Positions 39,518 through 47,089 of a stretch of DNA of 64,000 nucleotides are shown here, piece by piece; positions within the stretch are counted from its first letter, which is position 1; every line of letters starts with the position of its first letter. Origin of the DNA: Candidatus Fermentibacter sp. (lineage in GTDB: Bacteria > Fermentibacterota > Fermentibacteria > Fermentibacterales > Fermentibacteraceae); contig JAUCPW010000044.1 in assembly GCA_030373045.1 (NCBI GenBank), positions 21,173-85,172 of the forward strand, read 5' to 3'. A program made the translations under genes and the position numbers. The notes beneath the pieces are model-generated. The model did no database searches and was not told the DNA's origin. It saw nothing but the letters and a program-made list of their open reading frames with translations.

Positions 39518-42295
39518 CTACCACTCCAGCCCGAACCCGAACCTGATCATCCTCGGGCGGGAGTAGACGTACGGATTGTCCTGGGCGCCCGTGGGATCGC
39601 GATCGGGCCTGCCGTCACCGTCCTGGTCGGCGTCGTACCAGGCGAAATCGGCGATCGTCGTGATGTTCCTGCGGTCGAAGACGTTGATGATCCAGCAGTA
39701 CACATCCATCGTCAGAGGGCCCGCCCAGATCGTGCGGTTGATCTTGACGTCGGTGTCGAGGGTCCAGGGGTAGCGGCTGCTGTTGATCTCGGGGGAGGCG
39801 CTGGCCTGGCCCGCGGGAGTGTACGGGAATCCCGAGCCGTAGTTGAACGTCACGGTCGTCCCGAAACCCTCGAGGAACGGATAGTTGCCGATCCTGGGGC
39901 CTTCGCCCTGGGGGATGCGGAAGTCGAGGTCGGCGTTGAAGGAGTGCCTCTGATCCCAGTCGAGGTAGGACTCGTGCTTGGGGATGACCCAGCCGGACCA
40001 GAGGTACGAGTAGTTCTGGGTGGCGCCGGAGGACTTGCCCTTGGCCACCTGGTAGGTGTAGCTGGCGCTGGCGGAGAAGAAGCCCGTGGGGCGCCTCATC
40101 AGGGTTAGCTCCGCGCCGCGGACGTTGCCGAAGTCGCCGTTGATGTAGCGGTCGTAGGAGTCGACGGCGGTGTAGAAGTTCTTCTCGGTGTCGACCAGGC
40201 CGGTGATGTCCTTGTAGAAGCCGGTGACGTCGAGCATCGTGTAGTCATCGAACTGGTGCTTGACGCCCACCTCGTAGGCTATCGTCTGCTCGGGCTCGAG
40301 GTCGACGTTGCCGATCAGCGGGAAGGCGCCGGACAGGTCGTAGGACGAGCCGGAGTACATCCTGTCCAGCATGGGCATCTGGAAGAAGTGGCCATAGGTG
40401 AAGTGGAGCACGTCGCGCTCGGTGATGGGGTGCGAGAAGCCGACGCGGGGGCTCAGGTGGTACTTTATGGGCACTTCGATGGGGTTGACGATGTGGTCGG
40501 GATCCTCGGGAGTGGTTCCCGGGGTGACCGGGTTGGACGGGTCGGCCGGGAACTCGTCGAAGTTGGGGTCGAAGTAGTCGAACCTGAGGCCGGCGTTAAC
40601 GATCATCCCGCGGTATTCCATCTTGTCCTGGAAGTAGACCGCTCCGGCGTTCGGGAACGCGTGGTAGCGGTTGAGGTAGATGTTTCCGCCCGACGCCGTG
40701 TCGACGCTGTAGTCGAAGACGTCGTAGTAGGTGGCCTCGAACCCGGTCTTGAGCTGGTGCTGCTGGTTGATCTGGCTCGTGAGGTCGAAGCGTGCAGTGG
40801 ATGTCTGGCTGCGGGTGTCGCCCCAGGCCATCCTGCTGGCGCCCTGGCGGTAGAAGCCGTCGGTGTCCTGGATCCTGGAGGGGGAGTAGAGCAGCCAGTC
40901 TGCCGCGGTCCAGCCCTCGCCCAGCCAGGTCATGTCCGTGTTGCGGATCTTGTAGCTGAAGGTGGACACGTACTGGTTGAGCTTCAGCTCCATGAAAGTG
41001 GCGTCGCTGAGGGTCTGGGTGAGGCCCATGCTGATGCTCGTGTTCTCGAGGAACCTGGTGGGGAGTCCGAACCTGATGTCCTGACCCCAGGCCAGCGTGT
41101 CGCCGTAGGTGGAGGAGCTGGTATCGGTGTCGATGTAGGGTTCCTCGAACCTGTTCCAGGCCCAGTCGCTCCAGCCGTAGTCCCTGTCCATCAGGTAGCC
41201 CGAGAAGTTTATCTTGGTGCGGGCGCTGGGACGGATCGTGAGCTTGGCCTGGCCGGAGTACTGGGTCTGCCAGCCGTTGAACTGGTACTGGTACCTGTTC
41301 TCCTCGCCGCCGCCGATCTCGAGGAACTCGCCGGAGAGGAAGAGCCTGTTGTCGCCGGGGACGTTGATGCCCATGGCGGGCAGCAGGAAGCTGGTGATGG
41401 GCTCGGGGCCGCCGACTGCGGCCTCGGCGTTGAGGCGCGCCTCGGAGAACGGGCCTGCCTCGCCGCGGCTCGACTGCCAGGTCCAGTCGTCGGCCAGGCC
41501 GAGGGACTGCCAGTCGTTGCCGCTGAGCTCGATCTCGCCCGTGTAGGAGTTCCCGCCCTCGCGGGTGATGATCTGGACGATGCCCGACTGGGCATTGCCG
41601 TACTCGGCGCCGAAGCCGCCGGTCATGACCGACGTCTCGGCGACTGCCGACATCGGGATGTCGGCCGTGAAGGAGTTGGATGTGGCATCCTGCTGGACGA
41701 TGCCGTCGACGAGGTATGCCACCTCGCCGGAACGGCCGCCGCGCATGTGGAGGCCGCCGCGGTCGGTCGTGCCGGCCTGGCGGTTGACGACGTCCTGGAC
41801 GCCGGCCACGGGCAGGGTCTTGATCTCGTCACGGCCGACGACGTGCATGGAGGACGTCACGTCCCTGAGGATCATGCCGCGCTGGTCGGTGACCTGGATG
41901 ACCGTGCTGCCGACCGTGGTGGTGTTGAGGGTGAAGTCCATCCTCGTGGTGAGGTCGGCGCTGACCTGCACGCCGTTCGCCGTCGAGCCGGCCATGCCCA
42001 CCATGTTGGCGGACAGGTTGTACTCGCCGGGTTCGAGGTTGATGATGAAGTACTCGCCGTTGGCGTCGGTCATCGCCCCGAAGGACGTGCCGACGATCAT
42101 CACGGTGGCGCCGATGAGGGGATTGCCGGAATTGTCAGTGACCCTTCCAGCGATCTTGCCGGTGGTACCCGCGCCGGCAACAAGCGCGAGGCACAGGACC
42201 AGAGCGGCAGTGATAGCCGTAGCCCTTCCTAGCACCTTGTACGCTCCTTTCCTCTGATGGGAGACGTTACCCTTAACTGCCTTCGATTTCCGCAT
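39518..42295 (-). CDS. TonB-dependent outer-membrane receptor with carboxypeptidase-regulatory-like domain
   Basis: 925 aa. A long signal region (hydrophobic core about residues 25-42) is followed by a carboxypeptidase-regulatory-like beta domain (about 45-130: G-K-I-A-G-R-V-T-D, G-N-P-L-I-G-A-T-V) and a plug domain (D-V-V-N-R-Q-A-G, G-L-H-M-R-G-G-R-S-G-E-V-A-Y-L-V-D-G). The large beta barrel ends in F-G-F-G-L-E-W, an aromatic end as expected for the outer membrane. This is the SusC/CarboxypepD type. The substrate is unknown; no SusD, siderophore or vitamin gene is adjacent. ExbB, two ExbD and TonB follow. Confidence 0.93.
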   Translation of the reverse strand: MRKSKAVKGNVSHQRKGAYKVLGRATAITAALVLCLALVAGAGTTGKIAGRVTDNSGNPLIGATVMIVGTSFGAMTDANGEYFIINLEPGEYNLSANMVGMAGSTANGVQVSADLTTRMDFTLNTTTVGSTVIQVTDQRGMILRDVTSSMHVVGRDEIKTLPVAGVQDVVNRQAGTTDRGGLHMRGGRSGEVAYLVDGIVQQDATSNSFTADIPMSAVAETSVMTGGFGAEYGNAQSGIVQIITREGGNSYTGEIELSGNDWQSLGLADDWTWQSSRGEAGPFSEARLNAEAAVGGPEPITSFLLPAMGINVPGDNRLFLSGEFLEIGGGEENRYQYQFNGWQTQYSGQAKLTIRPSARTKINFSGYLMDRDYGWSDWAWNRFEEPYIDTDTSSSTYGDTLAWGQDIRFGLPTRFLENTSISMGLTQTLSDATFMELKLNQYVSTFSYKIRNTDMTWLGEGWTAADWLLYSPSRIQDTDGFYRQGASRMAWGDTRSQTSTARFDLTSQINQQHQLKTGFEATYYDVFDYSVDTASGGNIYLNRYHAFPNAGAVYFQDKMEYRGMIVNAGLRFDYFDPNFDEFPADPSNPVTPGTTPEDPDHIVNPIEVPIKYHLSPRVGFSHPITERDVLHFTYGHFFQMPMLDRMYSGSSYDLSGAFPLIGNVDLEPEQTIAYEVGVKHQFDDYTMLDVTGFYKDITGLVDTEKNFYTAVDSYDRYINGDFGNVRGAELTLMRRPTGFFSASASYTYQVAKGKSSGATQNYSYLWSGWVIPKHESYLDWDQRHSFNADLDFRIPQGEGPRIGNYPFLEGFGTTVTFNYGSGFPYTPAGQASASPEINSSRYPWTLDTDVKINRTIWAGPLTMDVYCWIINVFDRRNITTIADFAWYDADQDGDGRPDRDPTGAQDNPYVYSRPRMIRFGFGLEW

Positions 42296-42417
42296 CCGAC
42301 GCTCCCTTCACCCCCTGAGACGGACCGTCGGAACCACAACCGTACACCTTTGCCGAGCAACCATTAACGGCCCCGCCCGGAGGGCGGACTCCGCCTGTAT
42401 TATCCTCTCTGGATGCG

Positions 42418-42446
42418 AGAATACCCGTGGTCCCGATGCGTGTCAA
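42418..42446 (-). promoter_or_regulatory. Sigma-70-type promoter of the receptor operon
   Basis: On the minus strand TTGACA (42446-42441), a 17-nt spacer and TATTCT (42423-42418) form the best promoter in the window. Transcription would start near 42411, giving a leader of about 115 nt before the receptor ATG. The leader has a small GC hairpin but no riboswitch motif that I recognise. Confidence 0.65.
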
Positions 42447-42464
42447 GCATTCCCGCCGGCACTC

Positions 42465-43121
42465 TCAGCTCCCCGCGCCGAACATCGCCGGGATGGTCGG
42501 GAGCCAGTCGAACAGCAGGAACTGGGCCTGCCCGATGAGCAGGCTGATCCTGGCCATCACCGTGTATCCGAAGCTCGCGCCGAAGGCGACCATCAGGATG
42601 GTGACGCCGATGTTGGCCGCCCCGCCCGTGATCCCCCTGTGGGCCTTGGAGAAGAAGAAGTAGACCAGCCCGCAGACCACCCCGGCCACCAGTATGAGGT
42701 TGTCGAGGAATCCGGCCGTGCCGACGCCCGAGAGCGATACGATCGTGCCCTCGACCTGGCTCAGGCAGTTTGTCTGCAGGGTGCTCACCAGGCCCAGCCC
42801 GGCGCCCGTGCCCACTATCATGGCCAGCGCGAGCCTCGACAGGCCCGCGATCTTCGGGATCAGCCTCGCCAGCATGAAGAGGCCGAAGAATCCCGGCACT
42901 ATCATGAACAGGTCCGGCGAGCCGTCGCTCGCCCCCGTCAGCTCGTTCCAGAAGTTGGGGATCAGGACGTTGTAGACCGTGTAGATCAGCCAGTAGCCGG
43001 CACTCATCCCGACGAAGAGGTGCTCGGCGAACTTGTAGAACGGGTTGTCCCTGTAGAGGAAGCTGTAGAGCATGAGCGTGAGTATCGCGCCCAGCCAGAT
43101 GCCGGTGATCTCCCAGTTCAT
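42465..43121 (-). CDS. Six-helix membrane protein of the DUF6754-associated module
   Basis: 218 aa with six predicted membrane helices and short loops; the N-terminus (M-N-W-E-I-T-G-I-W) is near the first helix. Conserved-looking spots are N-P-F-Y-K-F-A-E-H between helices one and two and a final F-L-L-F-D-W-L-P. No known transporter motif is visible. The ATG overlaps the stop of the preceding gene (ATGA). It closes the four-gene membrane module and probably forms a complex with its neighbours. Confidence 0.82.
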   Translation of the reverse strand: MNWEITGIWLGAILTLMLYSFLYRDNPFYKFAEHLFVGMSAGYWLIYTVYNVLIPNFWNELTGASDGSPDLFMIVPGFFGLFMLARLIPKIAGLSRLALAMIVGTGAGLGLVSTLQTNCLSQVEGTIVSLSGVGTAGFLDNLILVAGVVCGLVYFFFSKAHRGITGGAANIGVTILMVAFGASFGYTVMARISLLIGQAQFLLFDWLPTIPAMFGAGS

Positions 43122-43978
43122 CGGTTCGCCCCCTTCCTGCTCCTGCCGATCGTCAGGTAGGTGATGTTCCCGATGACGATGAATGCCATGATGACGAGGT
43201 GGGCTATGGACTGGGCGGCCATGCCCGGAGTGGCGGTGCCGGGCGGCGGGCCTTCGACCCCCTCCCTGACGAGCGTCTCGTAGTCGGCGGCACCCCTGAG
43301 CCCGCCCAGGAGACCCACCATCTGCCCCGCTCCGAGGTACGGGTAGAACTCCGGCGCGCTCACGGCCGTGCAGCCGCCGCCTATCGGGACCCCGAACCTG
43401 TCGCCGGCCATCATCACCCAGGCATGGATCCCGGGGTCGCCCGCCGACAGGCTGATGATCAGGTCCACGTCCCTTATGCTCCTGACGCACCCCAGCAGGG
43501 GGATGGAATCGTACGGGACCCCGTCGCGGTCCTGCGGGTAGACTGCCTGCACCGAGCTGCCCATCCGGAGGACGGACACGCCCGCGCCGACGGTGTACCC
43601 GAGGTTCACCCAGTCCACGTACTGCGCCCTGCCGAGGCTGTCGCCCACGGACGACAGGGCCTCCTGACACAGGCTGGCACCCTGCGGCCACAGCGCGGTT
43701 GCGATGACCCTGTCGCCCCTGGTGAAGAGGTGCTGGGCAAGGGCCACAGCCATCGGCTGCAGCTCGGGCATCGTGGAAGGATCGTAGTCGTAGCTCACGA
43801 GCACCACGGACCCGGGCGGCAGGGAATCGACGAAGTCGTAGAGGTCGCGGCTCGGCCCCGATCCGACCGGGATGGGGAAGTCGAGGCGGAGGACGAGCGG
43901 CACGAGGACCGACAGCGCCATGAGGATGTAGATCACCCTCCTGTCGACCCTCTCGAGTCTCTCCAGGAGCTTCCTCAT
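43118..43978 (-). CDS. Two-helix membrane protein with extracytoplasmic domain
   Basis: 286 aa. One helix near the N-terminus (about 15-32) and one near the C-terminus (about 258-278) enclose a 220-residue alpha/beta domain outside the cytoplasm. This domain has a V-V-L-V-S-Y-D-Y-D-P-S-T start and an I-S-L-S-A-G-D-P-G-I stretch, giving it a Rossmann-like rhythm. No enzyme motif is clear. It overlaps its neighbours on both sides by 4 nt, so the three membrane proteins are translated in a fixed ratio. Confidence 0.82.
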   Translation of the reverse strand: MRKLLERLERVDRRVIYILMALSVLVPLVLRLDFPIPVGSGPSRDLYDFVDSLPPGSVVLVSYDYDPSTMPELQPMAVALAQHLFTRGDRVIATALWPQGASLCQEALSSVGDSLGRAQYVDWVNLGYTVGAGVSVLRMGSSVQAVYPQDRDGVPYDSIPLLGCVRSIRDVDLIISLSAGDPGIHAWVMMAGDRFGVPIGGGCTAVSAPEFYPYLGAGQMVGLLGGLRGAADYETLVREGVEGPPPGTATPGMAAQSIAHLVIMAFIVIGNITYLTIGRSRKGANR

Positions 43979-44634
43979 TCGGCGCCTCCCAGGTAGCTGC
44001 GCTCGATGCCGAAGATCATCCTGAGCGACGTTGCCACCACTCCGAGCGCGGCGCCGATCATGACGGCCCTCTGCCCGGCCATGTTGGGCACCTGCATCAG
44101 CCACTCCGCGACCTCGGAGACCAGGTTGGGGTGGGCTCCTTCCGCGGCCCCGGGGAACAGCCCCCAGATCAGGTCGCCTATCGGCACGCGGCCGAGCATC
44201 ACGATGAAGGCGGAGAGCAGCAGCAGCGTGGCCCTCCAGTTGGAGGACCTGAAGGCGCGGAAGGCCGCCGATGCCACGAAGAAGGCCAGCAGGCTGAACA
44301 TCGTGGCGCCCATGGGCACGACCATGTTCTGGAACATGTAGTCGAAGGGCCTGCCCTCCTCGACGCCCCAGGCGAACCCGGCGGCGACCATCGCGAAGAA
44401 CCCCGCGAGGACCACCGGGCTGTACTGCCAGTTCTTCGCCCTCCGGGCGATCTTCATGGCGTGGACCTGCACGAGGTTGACCACGCCGAGGAAGATCGAC
44501 GCCGAGGCCACGATCATGTACCAGTCGGACAGACCCTCGCCCATGGTCGAGAAGGGCCTGTGCGGGATGAAGAACTGCAGGATCATCAGCATCCCGCAGA
44601 GGAAGGTCACGAGCAGCGGAAGAAACAGCCTCAC
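43975..44634 (-). CDS. Second six-helix membrane protein of the module
   Basis: 219 aa from the GTG at 44634, with GGAGGGG upstream. Six predicted helices. A cluster R-P-F-D-Y-M-F-Q-N-M-V-V-P-M-G-A-T-M-F lies before the fourth helix and R-V-P-I-G-D-L-I-W-G-L-F in the fifth. The size and topology match the 218-aa neighbour, though sequence similarity is not obvious; they may form a pseudo-symmetric pair. Confidence 0.82.
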   Translation of the reverse strand: MRLFLPLLVTFLCGMLMILQFFIPHRPFSTMGEGLSDWYMIVASASIFLGVVNLVQVHAMKIARRAKNWQYSPVVLAGFFAMVAAGFAWGVEEGRPFDYMFQNMVVPMGATMFSLLAFFVASAAFRAFRSSNWRATLLLLSAFIVMLGRVPIGDLIWGLFPGAAEGAHPNLVSEVAEWLMQVPNMAGQRAVMIGAALGVVATSLRMIFGIERSYLGGAE

Positions 44635-44645
44635 TTCACCCCTCC

Positions 44646-45872
44646 CTACTCGACGTGGGTTATGAACCGGAGGAAGTCGGCGATCCTGGCGCCCGGCTCC
44701 CACCAGTATCCTGCGGTGGCCGCGGCGACCCCCGCCGCGATGATCAGCATTATCACGAGCTTGGCGGAATCCTGGCCCTTGAGGCTGCCGAGCAGCTTGG
44801 GTTCGCGGGACAGGTAGGCGCTGGCTGCGAAGAGCTCCTCGCCTATGAGCGTGTAGTCGCATGCCGCGATGAAGAAGGGGAGCTGGCTGGGCATGGCAGT
44901 GCCGGCGATCTGGATCGCGCCCACGCTCTTGCCCGTCTCGGCGAGGATCAGGCTCTCGGCGTAGAAGGTGCCGAGGAGGAAGATGGCCGCCGGCCTCTGC
45001 CTGACCATGATCCCGTCCACTCCTGCCGCGTACCCGAACTGGTCGTCGGTGAGGTAGTTGATGTTGTCCCTTCGGAAGGCGTCGGGACGGCCCGCCTGCA
45101 GGTAGGCCTCCTTGACCACCTCCTGGGCCACGCTCATGACGACGCTCCGGGTGTTGGGCACGAGGAGGCCCGCGCCGTACTCGGCGGTCTTCGACGCCAC
45201 CCTGCCCAGTATGACCATGCTGGCGATGGTCTGGATGTCGTCCATGTCCATGATGCCCGGGATGTAGAGGACGGGACGGCCCATCTCGGTCGCGCGCCCC
45301 ACTGCATCGTCGACGGCGGAGAGCCCGGCGATCTCGCGGATGAAGAGGGGTCTGCCCCTCCTGCCCCTGTCGATGTACCAGAAGATCACCCCAGCGAGCA
45401 GGGTGAGTATCACGAGCATCCCGACCCGGCCGGAGTGGATCCACTGGGCCGAGGGGGTGGCGGATGCGGGTTCGCTGCGGCCGGCGGGCGCTCCGCCGGA
45501 CCATGCCTCGAGGGTGTACACGTATTCGGTGCCCTCATCGAGCCCCTCGTCGATGAAGAGGTCGGTGCCCGGGAGGATCCACCCGGCATCAGTCTCGACG
45601 CCGCCCGAGGCCCTGATGATCCTTATGGAGTCTGCAAGCGGGCTGTCCGCGCCGATGGCCCAGCTGAGCTCCAGGGCGCCTCCGGCGTCGTTCGGCGCAT
45701 CCACCGCCGTCACCGACTCGAAGGAAATGTTCGCTGCCCCTCCCGGCATGGCCGGCGCTGGCTCGCACGCAGCGGAACCGGCCGGGGGCGCCCCTCCGCC
45801 CGCCGGCACCGGCTGCGAACCAGCCACCTGTGCAAGCACCAAGAGGGTCGTGCAGACACGGTCGATCCTCAT
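44646..45872 (-). CDS. DUF6754-like membrane protein with Fn3-type domain
   Basis: 408 aa. The signal-like N-terminus is followed by a Pro/Gly/Ala-rich linker, an Fn3-like domain (about 50-140, ending in G-T-E-Y-V-Y-T-L-E-A-W) and a membrane helix (about 150-167). A large soluble domain comes next with P-V-L-Y-I-P-G-I, Q-I-A-G-T-A-M-P-S-Q-L-P-F-F and C-D-Y-T-L-I-G-E-E-L-F-A-A-S-A-Y-L-S, and a last helix (about 370-390). I recall this C-terminal domain as DUF6754; the number should be confirmed. Function is unknown. The ATG at 45872 has AAGGAGG at good spacing; a GTG two codons earlier is worse. Confidence 0.82.
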   Translation of the reverse strand: MRIDRVCTTLLVLAQVAGSQPVPAGGGAPPAGSAACEPAPAMPGGAANISFESVTAVDAPNDAGGALELSWAIGADSPLADSIRIIRASGGVETDAGWILPGTDLFIDEGLDEGTEYVYTLEAWSGGAPAGRSEPASATPSAQWIHSGRVGMLVILTLLAGVIFWYIDRGRRGRPLFIREIAGLSAVDDAVGRATEMGRPVLYIPGIMDMDDIQTIASMVILGRVASKTAEYGAGLLVPNTRSVVMSVAQEVVKEAYLQAGRPDAFRRDNINYLTDDQFGYAAGVDGIMVRQRPAAIFLLGTFYAESLILAETGKSVGAIQIAGTAMPSQLPFFIAACDYTLIGEELFAASAYLSREPKLLGSLKGQDSAKLVIMLIIAAGVAAATAGYWWEPGARIADFLRFITHVE

Positions 45873-45911
45873 CAGCACCCTCCTTCGGCCCGGTCCCGGG
45901 GGCAGGTGCGC

Positions 45912-45937
45912 GGAAGGGGAGCCGGAGCTCCCCTTCC
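45912..45937 (-). terminator. Hairpin after the GlmL-partner gene
   Basis: Perfect 11-bp stem GGAAGGGGAGC / GCTCCCCTTCC with loop CGGA, 27 nt past the stop at 45965. It separates the gcv-GlmL run from the four-gene membrane module, so the latter may have its own promoter or depend on read-through. Confidence 0.6.
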
Positions 45938-45964
45938 ATTCACCGCCGTGCGGGACGGTTCAAG

Positions 45965-47086
45965 CTAGTCCTCTATCAGTTCTACGTTCGCTCTCGGGAC
46001 CACGGCCCTGGACGAGTCGGCGAACTCCACCTCCAGGACCCTGACCTTCGCTTCCGTCTCGAGCTGCTGGAGCTCGGCCGGCAGGGCCGCGACCTTCCCC
46101 AGCCTGCCGAAGTACGGAGCCCTGATGACCCTTATCGGGGAGCCGACGTTCATGGCTCCCTGCTCGCCGGGCTTCTCGGCCCCCAGCACCGACTCGTCCA
46201 CGGGGACGACCACCTCGGGCCTTATCACTCCCGCCCTGATCTGAGTGGCCCCGTTGATGCTGGCCTGCATGCCCTCCCTGCTGCAGAGGAGGTCGAAGGT
46301 GTTCCGGGCCATGTGCATCCTGCCGAAGCCCTCGGTGAGGATCAGCGTGATGCCCTTGTTCTCGTGGCCGGTGATGGCGACGCCCAGGTCGAAGCCGAGG
46401 AAGTCCTTGAGGTCCCTGTCGTCGAAGCCTCCGGTGACTATGCCCTTCACGCCCGAGGCCACGGCCTTCTTCAGGGTGGCATGGCTGACGTACGATCCGC
46501 CTATCAGGATCTTCCCCTCGCAGGACTTGTCGATGAGGTCGGCGGTCAGCTCCTGCTCGGGGTTCTTCACGGCCTTCCGGATCTCGCCCCTGGTCTCCCC
46601 TCCGATGCCGAAGATGCCCTGGACGAAGGTGGCCCTCGTCTCGACCACGACGCCCTCGTCCTCTATCACGTCCACGATCCTGCCCTTCACGTAGGCCTCG
46701 ATCGTGACGGGCGAGGGGGGCTCGCGGAGGACGGCCTGCCCGGTGACCTTGTTGAAGCTCTCGAAGGTGCCGGCGATGGGGGATTTGACGGTGTTCTTGA
46801 AGAGCCCGAAGATCCCCTTCGACTGCGCCAGGATCTCGTCCTGGGCGAGGGGATCCCCCTCCTTCTTCAGCAGGAGGGCGGGTATGTCGTCGGGCGGGAC
46901 GCCGAGGATGTTGGCCAGGTTGACCATCTTGACGTTTCCCGGCAGTTCCGTGCGGGCGACCACCGTATCCGCCGCCACCTCGTCGCCCGGGGAGACCAGG
47001 ACCCTGCCCTTCAGGGGAAGGCGGCGCTCCTTGCGGATGACTGCCACGTCGGCGACGCGCAGTCCGGGGGTGTATGCGAAGGCCAT
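45965..47086 (-). CDS. GlmL-associated protein with barrel-sandwich (lipoyl/biotinyl-like) front domain
   Basis: 373 aa. The N-terminal region has L-K-G-R-V-L-V-S-P-G-D-E-V-A-A-D-T-V-V-A, spelled by residue, a turn pattern of barrel-sandwich domains as in lipoyl carriers and RnfC. There is no lysine at the lipoylation turn, so it is not itself a carrier. A second part (about 100-190) has V-K-S-P-I-A-G-T-F-E-S-F, and the middle contains G-G-F-D-D-R-D-L. The end (about 310-373) is a KOW/SH3-like strand set (G-S-P-I-R-V-I, R-V-L-E-V-E-F, V-V-P-R-A-N-V-E). It starts 3 nt after the GlmL-like stop. Function is unknown; the close pairing suggests a partner of the ATPase. Confidence 0.82.
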   Translation of the reverse strand: MAFAYTPGLRVADVAVIRKERRLPLKGRVLVSPGDEVAADTVVARTELPGNVKMVNLANILGVPPDDIPALLLKKEGDPLAQDEILAQSKGIFGLFKNTVKSPIAGTFESFNKVTGQAVLREPPSPVTIEAYVKGRIVDVIEDEGVVVETRATFVQGIFGIGGETRGEIRKAVKNPEQELTADLIDKSCEGKILIGGSYVSHATLKKAVASGVKGIVTGGFDDRDLKDFLGFDLGVAITGHENKGITLILTEGFGRMHMARNTFDLLCSREGMQASINGATQIRAGVIRPEVVVPVDESVLGAEKPGEQGAMNVGSPIRVIRAPYFGRLGKVAALPAELQQLETEAKVRVLEVEFADSSRAVVPRANVELIED

Positions 47087-47089
47087 CTC

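Noticed and set aside
42296..42464. Cobalamin or other known riboswitch before the TonB-dependent receptor
   Set aside because: No B12-box-like GCCACTG or other familiar core was found in the leader; left as an unexplained leader.
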